DNA of 64,000 nt, taken from NCBI GenBank assembly GCA_031761405.1, contig JASEVX010000007.1, forward strand, positions 32,777,677 to 32,841,676. Direction: 5' to 3'. The notes beneath the pieces are model-generated. The model had not been told where the DNA came from. It did no database searches and saw nothing but the letters and a program-made list of their open reading frames with translations. The position numbers and the translations under genes are program-made. The DNA is from Serripes groenlandicus. Its lineage: Eukaryota; Mollusca; Bivalvia; Cardiida; Cardiidae. Shown in pieces: positions 22,007-33,155 of this stretch (position 1 is the first letter of the stretch; each line of letters starts with the position of its first letter).

Positions 22007-22137
22007 GTAATTGGAGTGCCACAGAAGGTATATATGATGAGGAGTCCCAGAATTTGGAAGAGAAACTAGAAGGAAAAGTTCAAGATGAAGATGCAGACAT
22101 TGATGAGTCTGATGACTGGGATGCTGAAGCTATAGAG
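22007..22137 (+). CDS. FBXL5: FBXL5 exon 5 (acidic linker)
   Basis: Residues 254-297 (phase 1 in, phase 0 out). Acceptor tattgcag|GTAATTGG, donor ATAGAG|gtttgt (a GT donor with a weak continuation). SNGNWSATEG at the exon 4/5 junction matches human ARGDWYSGPATE. DEDADIDESDDWDAE corresponds to the human DEDADIDESEES stretch, the most distinctive match in this exon. Highly acidic and probably disordered between the F-box and the leucine-rich repeats. Confidence 0.9.
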
Positions 22138-22162
22138 GTTTGTAAAAAAAGATATACTTGTT

Positions 22163-23155
22163 AGTCCCTCCCTTTCATTCATACAACAAATCTGCAGCAG
22201 ACGACTTAGAAAACATCATGGCAAAAATATAAAAAAACTAATAAATTATGTATGATTATTGAATAGAGTTGAAATCATTGTTGAAATCATTGTGACAAAT
22301 GGAGAAATTGCTCATTATGAGCAATTTCTCCATTTGCCATTGATTTCTTGTAAGTCCCTCGCTTTCCCACATACATAGATCTGCAGCAGATGACTTTGAA
22401 ATTATCAAGTCCAAAAGACAGAAATCTCTATAAAGGATAGTATGATTATTGAATAGAGTTGAAATCATTGCGACAAATGGAGAAATTGCTCATTATGAGC
22501 ATTTTTAGCTCACCTGAGCTTTGCTCAAGGTGAGTTATTGTGATCGCCTTTTGTCCGTCGTCCGTCAACTTCTTCTCCTCAGTAACCAGTGGGTCAATTT
22601 GGATGAAACTTCACAGAAAGCATCCTCTCAATGACCTCACCAGAATTCCTTCAAATTTTTGGGATCCATGCAAAATTCTGGTTTCCATGGCAACGAAACC
22701 GAAAAAACTTCAAAATTCTTCTTCTCCCAAACTGGTTGGCAGATTTTCAAATAATTTTGTAGAAATGTTCCTTAGATGACCCTCTATCATATTCCTTCAA
22801 GCCATGTTGATTGGTCGAAAAACATGGCCACCAGGGGGGGCGGGGCTATTTTGCCTTATATGGCTATAGTGAAAACTTAAAAAATCTTCTCCTCCAAAAG
22901 TGTCTGGCCGATTTTCAAATAATTTTGTAGAAATGTTCCTAGGGTGACCCTCTATCAGATTCCTTCAAGCCAAGTTGATTGGTCGGAAACTATGGCTGCC
23001 ATGGGGCGGGGCTTATATAGGTAAAGTGAAAAAAAAAAAATCAGGTGAGCGATTCCAGGGCCATCATGGCCCTCTTGTTTCCATTTGCCACTGATTACAA
23101 AAGTCCTGTGCTGCAGAGGCGTCAGAAAGAGTCTATTTGTGGGAAAGGGTTAAAG
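22163..23155 (-). repeat. Two TTAACCC MITEs, the second split by an array element
   Basis: Copy one about 22163-22352. Copy two begins about 22353, is interrupted inside its central hairpin (gctcattatgagca) at 22503, and resumes at 23083 (ccatttgccactgattac) through gaggcgtcagaaagagtc to gggaaagggttaa at 23152. The split gives near-exact borders of the inserted element. Confidence 0.8.
22503..23083 (+). mobile_element. Helentron/HINE-like array element, AGCTCACC family, short copy in a MITE
   Basis: Left arm TTTTAGCTCACCTGAGC with partner GCTCAAGGTGAG; the family leader 'agtaaccagtgggtcaattt...gaaacttcacag'; two array monomers; right arm ATCAGGTGAGCGA, hairpin GGGCCATCATGGCCC, terminus CTCTTGTTT. 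About 580 bp, the shortest complete copy here. Both borders fall in a T-run of the host MITE. Confidence 0.9.
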
Positions 23156-23407
23156 ATGCATCTACATGTTGCATTAACGGTAAACTCTCTTTCTGCTGCA
23201 GACAATATTTGTAAGCATTGCTTTGCTTGAAATCTACTTGGTTTCAGAATCTGTACAGATTAGAAAAATTGGGTTTCCCTCTTACAACAATTCTGCAGCA
23301 TACAACTGTGAAAACATCTTGGCAACACTATGGAAATAGTGTAAGTGTTAATTTGGAATGGAAGCGAAAATATTAAGGCAAAAGAAGCAATTACTCATAA
23401 TTGCACT

Positions 23408-24120
23408 TTTTAGCTCGACTTTTGAAAAAAACGAGAGCTATTGTCATGACCCTGGCGTCGTCGTCGGCGGCGGCGGCATGGTCGTCCGGTTAAGGTTTTT
23501 TGTTCAGCTCAGCTTTTTTTCTGTTTTCTAACAAACTACTACTGTTAAAGTCACTAAACTTCATAAACATAATCATCATATGTTAAATAATAAAAGTATA
23601 TAGCTTGAAATCTTTATTTGTTTCATTTAAAACTTCAAAACGTAAGGTTAAGGTTTTTTGTTTAGCTCAGGTTTTTGACAATTTTTTACTCATGATTTTT
23701 CATATCTTAAAAACTTTTCTTTTTTTTTGCTTGAAACTTCACAAACTTGCTGAGTGTCTTAAGTTGACCTTATATAACAAGTTTCATAACTCTGTAAATA
23801 GTATTGACAAAATTATCTCCCCATTTCGATTTAGAAAATCTACTTTGAAGGGAGAAAAATGGTGATAACTGAAACACAATTTAACCTATAGCTTTGAAAC
23901 TTCCTAAACTTATTCAATGTCTTAACATAACTTGATACAACAAGTTCCATAACCCTGAACTTAATATTGACCAAATTATCCCCCCTTTTGGACTTAGAAA
24001 ATCTACACTGAAGGTGTTGTCATCCGGTTAATGTTTTTTATTAGGTTGACTTTTAAAAAAGAAAAGGGGGCTATTGTCATGACCCTGGCGTCGTCCGGTT
24101 AAGGTTTTTTGTTTAGCTAA
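23408..24120 (+). repeat. AGCTCGACTTTT-family element, incomplete
   Basis: Head agctcgacttttgaaaaaa with hairpin partner cgagagct, then 'attgtcatgaccctggcgtcgtc' and a (cgg)n run. Two diverged repeats of about 230 bp follow ('gaaacttc...aaactt...aagttgacc'). A second partial head is at 24046-24110. No right arm. Confidence 0.6.
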
Positions 24121-25393
24121 TTTTTTAGCTCACCTGAGCTTTGCTCAAGGTGAGTTATTGTGATCGCCTTTTGTCCGGCGTCCGTCGTCCGTCGTCCGTC
24201 GTCCGTCAACTTCTTCTCCTCAGTAACCAGTGGGTCAATTGGGATGAAACTTCACAGAAAGCATCCTCTCAATGACCTCACCAGAATTCCTTCAAATTTT
24301 TGGGATCCATGCAAAATTCTGGTTTCCATGGCAACGAAACCGAAAAAACTTCAAAATTCTTCTTCTCCCAAATTGGTTGGCAGATTTTCAAATAATTTTG
24401 TAGAAATGTTCCTTGGATGACCCTCTATCAGATTCCTTCAAGCCGTGTTGATTGGTCTATAAACATGGCCGCCAGGGGGGGGCGGGGCTATTTTGCCTTA
24501 TATGGCTATAGTGAAAACTTAAAAAATCTTCTCCTCCGAAAGTGTAAGGCCGATTTTCAAATAATTTTGTAGAAATGTTCCTTGGGTGACCCTCTATCAG
24601 ATTCCTTCAAGCCATGTTGATTGGTCGAAAAACATGGCCGCCAGGGGGGGGCGGGGCTATTTTGCCTTATATGACTGGTGCAAACTTAAAAAATCTTCTC
24701 CTCCAAAAGTGTTAGGCCGATTTTCAAATAATTTTGTAGAAATGTTCCTTGGGTGATCCTCTATCAGATTCCTTCAAGCCATGTTGATTGGTCAAAAAAC
24801 ATGGCCGCCAGGGGGCGGGGCTATTTTGCGTTTTATGGCTATAATGAAAACTTAAAAAATCTTCTCCTCCATAAGTGTCAGGCCGATTTTCAAATAATTT
24901 TGTAGAAATGTTCCTTGGGTGACCCTCTATCAGATTCCTTCAAGCCATGTTGATTGGTCGAAAAACATGGCCGCCAGGGGGGGCGGGCTATTTTGCCTTA
25001 TATGGCTATAGTGCAAACTTAAAAAATCTTCTTCTCCAAAAGTGTCGGCCCGATTTTCAAATAATTTTGTAGAAATGTTCCTTGGATGACCCACTTTCAG
25101 ATTCCTTCAAGCCATGTTGATTGGTCAAAAAACATGGCTGCCAGTAGGCAGGGCTATTTTGCATTATATGGCTATAGTGAAAACTTAAAAAATCTTCTCC
25201 TCCAAATATATCTGGCCGATTTTCAAATAATTTTGTAGAAATGTTCCTAGGGTGACCCTCTATCAGATTCCTCCAAGCCAAGTTGATTGGTCGGAAGCTA
25301 TGGCTGCCAGGGGGCGAGGCTTATATAGCTAAAGTGAAAAAAAAATAAAAAATCAGGTGAGCGATTCAAGGGCCATCATGGCCCTCTTGTTTT
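24121..25393 (+). mobile_element. Helentron/HINE-like array element, AGCTCACC family (~7 monomers)
   Basis: Complete: head, a (gtccgtc)n stretch, the 'gaaacttcacagaaagcatcc' leader, about seven monomers of roughly 170 bp with the 'catggccgccaggggg' block, right arm and CTCTTGTTTT. Monomer homogeneity is higher than in the copy at 11.8-12.9 kb, suggesting younger age or recent homogenisation. Confidence 0.88.
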
Positions 25394-25395
25394 AT

Positions 25396-26640
25396 TTTTA
25401 GCTCCACTGGCTGAAAGCCAGTCGAGCTTATGTCATGGCGAATTGTCCGTTGTGCGTGCGTGCGTTAACTTTTTCCTTTAAACAACTTCTTCTCCCTAAC
25501 CACTTGGCCAATTTTGTTGAAACTTCATGGGAAGCATCCTCTCAATGTCCTCTACTAAATTCCTTCAATTTTTTTTGATCCATTCGAAATTCTGGTTTCT
25601 ATGGCAACCGAAAGAAAAAAATAGTGAGAACTTAAAAAATCTTCTTCTCCAAAAGTGTCAGGCCGATTTTCAAATAATTTTGTAGAAATGTTCCTTGGGT
25701 GACTCTTTATTGGATTCCTTCAAGAAATGTTGATTGGTTGAAAAACATGGCCGCCAGGGGGGCGGGGCTATTTTGCCTTATATTGCAATAGTGAAAACTT
25801 AAAAAATCTTCTTCTCCAAAAGTGTTCAGCAGATTTTCAAAAAAATTTGTAGAAATGTTCCATGGGTAACCCTCTATCAGATTCCTTCAAGCCTTGTTGA
25901 TTGGTAAAAAAACATGGCCGTCAAAGGGCGGGGCTATTTTGCCTATATGGCTAAAGAGAAAACTTAAAAAATCTCCTCCTCCAAAAGTGTCAGGCCGTTT
26001 TTCAAATAATTTTGTAGAAATGTTCCTTGGGTGACCCTTTATTAGATTCCTTCAAGAAATGTTGATTGGTTGAAAAACATGGCCGCTAGGGGGCGGGGCT
26101 ATTTTGCCTTATATAGCTGTAGTGAAAACTTAAAAAATCTTCTTCTCCGAAAGTGTTCAGCCGATTTTCAAATAATTTTGTAGAAATGTTCATTGGGTGA
26201 CCCTCTATCAGATTCCTTCAAGCCATGTTGATTAGTCAAAAAACATGGCAGCCAGAGGGCGGGGCTATTTTGCCTTATATGACCATAGTGAAAACGTAAA
26301 AAATCTTCTCCTCCAAAAGTGTTTGCCTGATATTCAAATAATTTTGTAGAAATGTTTCTAGGCTTACCCTCTATCAGATTCCTTCAAGCCATGTTGATTG
26401 GTTGAAAAATATGGCTGCCAGGGGGTGGGGCTATTTTGCCTTATATGGCTATAGTGAAAACTCAAAATATCCTCTCCGACGAAAGTGTCAGGCCGATTTT
26501 CAAACAATTTTGCAGAAACATTCCTTTAAGCCATGGTGGTTGGTAAAAAAAATAGCCACCAGGGGGCAGGGCTGTTTAGAGATTTTATTTTTGCCTTATG
26601 GCCGTGGAGCGATACTGGCCCTCTTTGGCCTCTTGTTTTT
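25396..26640 (+). mobile_element. Helentron/HINE-like array element, AGCTCCACT family
   Basis: Head AGCTCCACTGGCTG with partner CAGTCGAGCT, a leader like that of the AGCTCACC family, about six monomers, right arm GTGGAGCGATA, hairpin GGCCctcttTGGCC and terminus TCTTGTTTTT. The monomers are interchangeable with those of the AGCTCACC family although the arms differ. Confidence 0.85.
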
Positions 26641-27534
26641 TATCCATCCATAATTCTGGTTTCCATGGCAACCAAAAGAAAAAAATAGTGAAAACTTAAA
26701 AAATCTTCTTCTCCGAAAGTGTCAGGCCGATTTTCAAATAATTTTGTAGAAATGTTCCTTGGGTGACCCTTTATTAGATTCCTTCAAGAAATGTTGATTG
26801 GGCGAAAAACATGGCCGTCACAGGGCGGGGCTATTTTGCCTATATGGCTAAAGAGAAAACTTAAAAAATCTTCTCCTCCAAAAGTGTCAGGCCGATTTTC
26901 AAATAATTTTGTAGAAATGTTCCTTGGGTGACCCTTTATTAGATTCCTTCAAGAAATGTTGATTGGTTGAAAAACATGGCCGCCAGGGGGCGGGGCTATT
27001 TTGCCTAATATAGCTATAGTGAAAACTTAAAAAATCTTCTTCTCCGAAAGTGTTCAGCCGATTTTCAAATAATTTTGTAGAAATGTTCATTGGGTGACCC
27101 CCTATCAGATTCCTTCAAGCCATGTTGATTGGTCGAAAAACATGGCAGCCAGAGGGCGGAGCTATTTTGCCTTATATGACCATAGTGAAAACTTAAAAAA
27201 TCTTCTCCTCCGAAAGTGTTTGGCTGATATTCAAATAATTTTGTAGAAATGTTTCTAGGCTTACCCTCTATCAGATTCCTTCAAGCCGTGTTGATTGGTT
27301 GAAAAATATGGCTGCCAGGGGGTGGGGCTATTTTGCCTTATATGGCTATAGTGAAAACTTAAAATATCCTCTCCTCCGAAAGTGTCAGGCCGATTTTCAA
27401 ATAATTTTGCAGAAACATTCCTTTAAGCCATGGTGGTTGGTAAAAAAAATAGCCACCAGGGGGCAGGGCTGTTTGGAGATTTTATTTTTGCCTTATGGCC
27501 GTGGAGCGATACTGGCCCTCTGGGGCCTCTTGTT
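26641..27534 (+). repeat. Tandem duplicate of the preceding element, one monomer shorter
   Basis: From ccataattctggtttccatg onward the sequence repeats 25590-26640. The offset is 1061 bp at the start and 897 bp from the second monomer on; the 164-bp difference is exactly one monomer. It lacks a head and starts in the leader. Ends with its own hairpin and CTCTTGTTTT. Confidence 0.8.
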
Positions 27535-27592
27535 TTTTTCTCCCTATCAGTCGAGCGTCTGTGCCGTACGCGGCGCTCTTGTTTCTGTTTGT
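27535..27592 (+). repeat. 3' arm of a further CTTGTT-terminated family
   Basis: tcagtcgagcgtctgt, hairpin GCCGTACGCGGC and gctcttgttt. Only the right end is present. Confidence 0.5.
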
Positions 27593-27656
27593 TACAATCT
27601 TTTCCATAGTCATCTACAGCTGATGCATCAAGATGTTTCTGCAAGTGGGATTGGGT

Positions 27657-28913
27657 TAATTATCCCCTCGGTTACGAAGTAAGAGAGAAAGGGATATAGT
27701 AACGGGACCGTCCGTATGTATGTATGTATGTGTGTCCTTCCGTAACAAACCTTGTCATCACTCTACACTAACCATTTCTTGACAGATCTTAACCAAACTT
27801 GGTATAAAGTAAGTATATGGTAACATCTTGAAGCCTATTGATTTTCAAGGTCATAGGTCAAAGGTCAAGCCCAAAATTGGACTTGCAATATTTTCAGCTG
27901 TGGCAACCTTGTCACCACTCTACACTGACCATTACTTGACGGATTTTAACAAAACTTGGTATAAAGTTACTTTATGATAATATCTTGAAGCCTATTGATT
28001 TTCAAGGTCATAGGTCAAAGGTCAAGCCCAAAATTGGACTTGCAATATTTTCAGCTGTGGCAACCTTGTCACCACTCTACACTGACCATTACTTGACGGA
28101 TTTTAACAAAACTTGGTATAAAGTTACTTTATGATAATATCTTGAAGCCTATTGATTTTCAAGGTCATAGGTCAAAGGTCAAGCTCAAAATTGGACTTAC
28201 AATATTTTCAGCTGTGACAGCCTTGTCACCACTCTACACTGACCATTCCTTGACCGATCTTTATAAAACTTATTATACAGTTAGTTTATGATAATATTTG
28301 AAGCCTATTGATTTTCAAGGTCATAGGTCAAAGGTCAAGCCCAAAATTGCACTTACACTATTTTCAGCTGTGGCAACCTTGTCACCACTCTACACTGACC
28401 ATTACTTGACAGATTTTAACCAAACTTGGTATACAGTTACTTTATGATAATATCTTGAAGCCTATTGATTTTCAAGGTCATAGGTCAAAGGTCAAACTCA
28501 AAATTGGACTTACAATATTTTCAGCTGTGGCAGCCTTGTCACAACTCTACACTGACCATTCATTGACCGATCTTAATAAAACTTATTATACAGTTAGTTT
28601 ATGATATGTCTTGAAGCCTATTGGTTTTCAAGGTCATAGGTCAAAGGTCATGCCCAAAATTGAACTTGATTGAACTTACAATATATCTCAGCTGTGGCAA
28701 CCTTGTCACCACTCTACACTGACCATTCCTTGACAGATCTTATCCAAACTTGGCATACAGTTAGTTTGTGACAATATTTTGAAGCCTATTGATTCAAGGT
28801 CATAGGTCAAAGATCGAAGTCAAAAATTGGACTTAAATATTTAGATCACAAGAGAACTCAATGTGAAAATGGAAAGCCGAGGGGATGCATCCGCTTTGCG
28901 GTGCCCTTGTTTT
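27657..28913 (+). mobile_element. Helentron/HINE-like array element, ATCCCCTCGG family (7 x ~157 bp)
   Basis: Left end ATCCCCTCGG; a (tatg)n run; seven monomers at about 27749, 27905, 28062, 28219, 28374, 28531 and 28699, each with 'ccttgtcaccactctacact', 'gaagcctattgattttcaag' and 'gtcataggtcaaaggtcaa'. Right arm CCGAGGGGAT, hairpin CCGCTTTGCGG and terminus CCTTGTTTTT. Confidence 0.88.
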
Positions 28914-30146
28914 TAGCTCACCTGTGCACGAAGTGCTCAGGGTGAGTTATTGTGATCGCCCTATGTCCGGCGTCCGTTGTCCGTCGTCTGTCAACATTTT
29001 CTCCTCTGTAACCGGTGGGTCAACTGGGATGAAACTTCACAGAAAGCATCCTCTCAATGTCCTCACCAGAATTCCTTAAAATATTTGGGATCCATGCAGA
29101 ATTCTGGTTTCCATGGCAACGAAATGAAAAAAACTTCAAAATTCTTAAAAAATCTTCTCCTCCGAAAGTGTCAGGCCGATTTTCAAATTATTTTGTAGAA
29201 ATGATCCTTGGGTGACCCTCTATCAGATTCCTTCAAGCCATGTTGATTGGTCGAAAAGCATGGCTGCCAGGGGGGGGCAGGCTATATTGCCTTATATGGC
29301 TATAGTGCAAACTTAAAAAATCTTCTCCTCCAAAAGTGTCAGGCCGATTTTCAAATAATTTTGTAGAAATGATCCTTGGGTGACCCTCTATCAGATTCCT
29401 TCAAGCCATGTTGATTGGTCGAAAAACATGGCCGCCAGGGGGCGGGGCTATTTTGCCTTTTATGGTTATAGTGAAAACTTAAAAAATCTTCAACATCTTC
29501 TCCTCAGTAACCAGTGGGTCAATTGGGATGAAACTTCACAGAAAGCATCCTCTCAATGACCTTACCAGAATTCCTTCAAATTATTGGGATCCATGCAGAA
29601 ACGAAAAAAACTTCAAAATTCTTCTCCTCCCAAATTGGTTGGCAGATTTTGAGCTTATTTTGTAGAAATGTTCCTTGGGTGACTCTCTATCAGATTCCTT
29701 GAAGCCATGTTAATTGGTCGAAAAACATGGCCGCCAGGGGGGGCGGAGCTGTTTTGCCTTATATAGCTATAGTGAAAACTTAAAAAATCTTCTCCTCCAA
29801 AAGTGTCTGGCCGATTTTCAAATAATTTTGTAGAAATGTTCCTTGGATGACCCTCTATCAGATTCCTTCAAGCCATGTTGATTGGTAAAAAAACATGGCC
29901 GCCAGGGGGCGGGGCTATTTTGCCTTTTATGGCTATAGTGAAAACTTAAAAAATCTTCTCCTCCAAAAGTGTCAGGCCGATTTTCAAATAATTTTGTAGA
30001 AATGTTCCTAGGGTGACCCTCTATCAGATTCCTTCAAGCTAAGTCGATTTGTCGGAAACTATGCCCGCCAGATGGCGGGGCTTATATAGCTAAAGTGAAA
30101 AAAAAATCGGGTGAGCGATTCCAGGGCCATCATGGCCCTCTTGTTT
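28911..30146 (+). mobile_element. Helentron/HINE-like array element, AGCTCACC family, with duplicated leader
   Basis: Head agctcacctgtgcacg with partner gtgctcagggtgag, the leader at 28990-29130, two monomers, then a second leader at 29490-29630, three more monomers and the full right arm with CTCTTGTTTA. The internal leader suggests unequal exchange between two copies. Confidence 0.85.
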
Positions 30147-30372
30147 ATAGATTAAGATATTTAATAAATCTCCCACAGATTATTGTTATAAAGAAGAAGA
30201 AAAACGTGTTTATAGTAATTAAAATAAAAAATCTGATTGAATTTTTGGATAGTTTTCATGCCAATTTCGGCACTTTGTGGCAAATTTATTGAAATACTTA
30301 TGACTTGAACTCTTTCAGCGCCAAATTTCCTTAAGTGCACTCTTTCATGTTCAAAATCGGGCGACTCCATTT
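30147..30372. other. Short intron 5 gap plus TTAACTCTTTCAGCGCC half-MITE
   Basis: 30147-30305 shows nothing recognisable. 30308-30372 matches the left part of the MITE at 3613-3827 (aactctttcagcgcc, ttcaaaatcgggcgactcc) and stops abruptly at the next array. Confidence 0.55.
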
Positions 30373-30924
30373 TATCTGCCCTTCTATCAGATTTCTTCAA
30401 GCCATGTTGATTGGTCGAAAAACGTGGCCACCAGGGGGCGGGGTTATTTTGCCTTATATGGCTATAGTGAAAACTTAAAAATTCTTCTCCGACGAAAGTG
30501 TCAGGCAGATTTTCAAATAATTTTCTAAAAATATTCCTTGGGTGACCTTCTTTCAGATTCCTTCAAGCCATGTTGATTGGTCGAAAAACATGGTAACAAG
30601 TATCTGGCCAATTTTCAAATAATTTTGTAGAAATGTTCTATTAGATTCCACCAATCCATGATGATTGGGTTTTAAATATGGCTGCCAGGGGGCTGGGCTG
30701 TCAGCCTTAAATTGGCTTTAGTGAAAACTTTAAAAATCTTTTCCTCCCAAACTATTTGGCCGATTTTCAAATAATTTTGCAGAAATGTTCCTTAGGTGAC
30801 ACTCTACGAGATTCCTTCAAGCCACTATGATTGATAAAAAACATGGCCACCAGGGGGGGCGGGGCTGTTTGGAGATTAAATCTTTGCCTAATTGCAGAGG
30901 AGCGAGACTGGGCCTCTTGTTTCA
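30373..30924 (+). repeat. Array element remnant, AGCTCCACT-type right arm
   Basis: Three to four diverged monomers without a head, ending gcagaggagcgagactgggcctcttgtttc. Several internal deletions. Confidence 0.7.
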
Positions 30925-31038
30925 TGTAATAGGAGTATTGGAGTATTTTGATAACTTAATGGCAAGCAATGCAGGTGAGGCAGCTTATAATCTGTATTGT
31001 ATGCAAAATCCTCAATATTGCCATTGTTGCTGAGATAG

Positions 31039-31268
31039 TTAACCCTTTCCCTCATATGACAATTCTGCAGCAGACGACTTTGAACGTATTTTGTCAAAAC
31101 ATAGAAAATCTCCATAAATGAATGGATAACCTATGACAAAAAGTGGAAAACATTGTGGCGAAAGGAGAAATTGCACGTTTTGTGCAATTTCTTCTTTTGT
31201 CACTATGTTTTCAAAAAGCCTTCTGCTGCTGAGGCGTCAGAAAGCGTCTATATGAGGGAAAGGGTTAA
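31039..31268 (-). mobile_element. TTAACCC MITE, full length, minus orientation
   Basis: 230 bp with TTAACCCTTTCCCTCATA and TATGAGGGAAAGGGTTAA at the ends, 18 bp perfect. Hairpin variant ttgcacgttttgtgcaa. It ends 43 bp before FBXL5 exon 6. Confidence 0.92.
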
Positions 31269-31311
31269 ATTATCACATACCGTAATTGTTTTAAATGTAT
31301 TTATCTCTCAG

Positions 31312-31425
31312 ATTCAGAAGCAATCAAAGATGTTGACGTCTATGTGTAAATATCTTCTTGCCCGTGTTGGTTCATCGATCAGGAAATGTGATTTAGCTTA
31401 TAGCAAGGGAATTACAAATGGAACT
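31312..31425 (+). CDS. FBXL5: FBXL5 exon 6 (first leucine-rich repeat helix region)
   Basis: Residues 298-335, phase 0 at both ends. Acceptor tctctcag|ATT, donor ACT|gtgagt. MCKYLLARVGSSIRKCDLAY aligns with human IHNVLPYVGTSVKTLVLAY, the entry to the LRR region. Less conserved than its neighbours, but position, phase and the LAYS motif fit. Confidence 0.88.
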
Positions 31426-31544
31426 GTGAGTCTGCAGATTACTTACATAGTACAGTCTTTTATCCCTTTCCCAGACATCTGATATCACTTGAGCGGACTT
31501 TTGAAATCATCCTTTTTCCAAAGAGTTTTCAGCTCGGTGTTTTA

Positions 31545-31729
31545 TTAACCCTTTCCCACAGACAACAAATCTGCAGCAGACGACTTTGAAAACATATTGA
31601 CCAAAACCTGAAAATCTCCATAGAAGATAGCTAAATTGTTAAATAAAGTTGAATTGACTGTGGCCAAAGAGCAATTTCACCTTTGGCCACAATGTTTTCA
31701 AAATGTGTCTGCAGGTGGGAAAGGGTTAA
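31545..31729 (-). mobile_element. TTAACCC MITE, compact copy
   Basis: TTAACCCTTTCCCACAG left, GTGGGAAAGGGTTAA right. The central palindrome has changed (ggccaaagagcaatttcacctttggcc), with the stem shifted to GGCCAAAG/CTTTGGCC. Confidence 0.8.
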
Positions 31730-33072
31730 AGAGATCAGCTATTACAACATTTTTCCAGTGTCCAATCGAGGATAAAAAAACCAAGAGGGAATTTTTTATC
31801 GGAAAATTGATTTTATGAAAAAATAGAGGCATTTTTCCTTCTTTGTCTTTGTATAAAAATCCCCCTTTCAATACAAATTTAGGAGAGAATATTCAAAACT
31901 GAGAATTAGCCCAGATCTTCCCTCCTAGATTGGACACTGTTTTCCTCTAACACTTTCAAAGCAGCCTACAATCAAATAAGCATTTCATGAAATGGGTTTG
32001 CTCCCAAAGGGTGGGATTTATAAAGAAAAGGCTCAGAATAAAACAGTGTAAAATAATAATATAAATCTGTATTCACGATGAAGAAATAACTGAGTGCATG
32101 ATACTGTACTTGTTTATTGGAGTTCAAAATATTTTTCTAGATGCAGGCACTTTTTGAAAAAATCTTCAACTTTGAAGCCGCTATAGTGGTCGTCTATTTA
32201 AGTTGTACAAATGATGACCGAAGGGTCAGATTTGCCCCACCCCAGGACTTGTAGTTTTACAATGAAATATCAAGTAAAAGCTTTAAAAATCATCTCCTGA
32301 AGCTACAAGAGCTTCAGCTACAATATTTGTTATTAGCATTTTCTAGTGGTCCTTTACCAAAATTGCACAAATGATGACCCAGGGGCCAGATGGCCCTACC
32401 GCTGAGAATTGTTGTTGTACACAAAAATATAAAGTTTACCATTATAAACATTATTGATCCTTGTTTGTTTGTATAGTGTTTTACGCTGCTTTAATTAGTA
32501 TTTCAGTTATATCTAGCATTTCCTGGGTAAATAACCAGTATTAACGGTATATATTATGTCACATATGCATGAGTTGTTATGATATACCCTTAAACCTGAG
32601 GGTCAAAGAGGCAAGCCATTTCTACCATTTTCAAAGTCTTTGGTATTGAACCCTGACATATGCTCTTTACACTACAACAAAGAGACACTTCTTAGATCCT
32701 AGTAGAAACATGATACCAGGTCATCGTTGGATTCTTGTTTTACTTACAGATTTGCAGTTGACACTTGAAATATCGTATCAAGTAAAACATTTATTTTTGT
32801 ATGCTACGATAATTTTGTATTTATAGATAAAATTGGCTTTTGCTTGCATAATGAAAACATGATACTGAGCTAAATCTGGCCTGAAATGTATGGGCAAAAG
32901 GAGCATGAGTACATTTTGAAACACTCATTTAAAATATCTTTCAACAAAAGGTTTTTGATTCATGCTGAAAACAATGCTCTTGTTAATGCAACCATTTGCA
33001 TATTTCATTTATACAATGTTCTACATATTCATTTGACCTTAAGAAGAACTGTAACCCCTTGTTGTATTTCAG
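31730..33072. repeat. Intron 6: decayed 2-copy repeat and a minus-strand retroposon tail
   Basis: About 32180-32410 holds two copies of a ~165-bp unit ('tagtggtc', 'acaaatgatgacc', 'ggccagatggcccyacc'). About 32455-32560 is a minus-strand AATC-tailed retroposon fragment (ttttacgctgc, atttcctggg). The rest is AT-rich without recognised features. Confidence 0.5.
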
Positions 33073-33155
33073 CTGTACAAGATTCTCTCCCTTTGTCCAA
33101 ATATTGAATATTTAGACTTGACTCAGACCAGGATATCAGATCTTGGGTTTAAAGG
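33073..33155 (+). CDS. FBXL5: FBXL5 exon 7 (leucine-rich repeat)
   Basis: Residues 336-362 plus two bases of codon 363. Acceptor tatttcag|CTG, donor AAAGG|gtaagt, phase 2. ILSLCPNIEYLDLTQTRISD matches human [20 protein letters not shown]. This is a canonical Cys-containing FBXL repeat (LxLCPNLExLDLTxT). Confidence 0.95.

Noticed and set aside
26402..27682. Two near-identical frames of 83 and 127 aa
   Set aside because: Array monomer translations duplicated by the 897-bp repeat; not conserved in other monomers.
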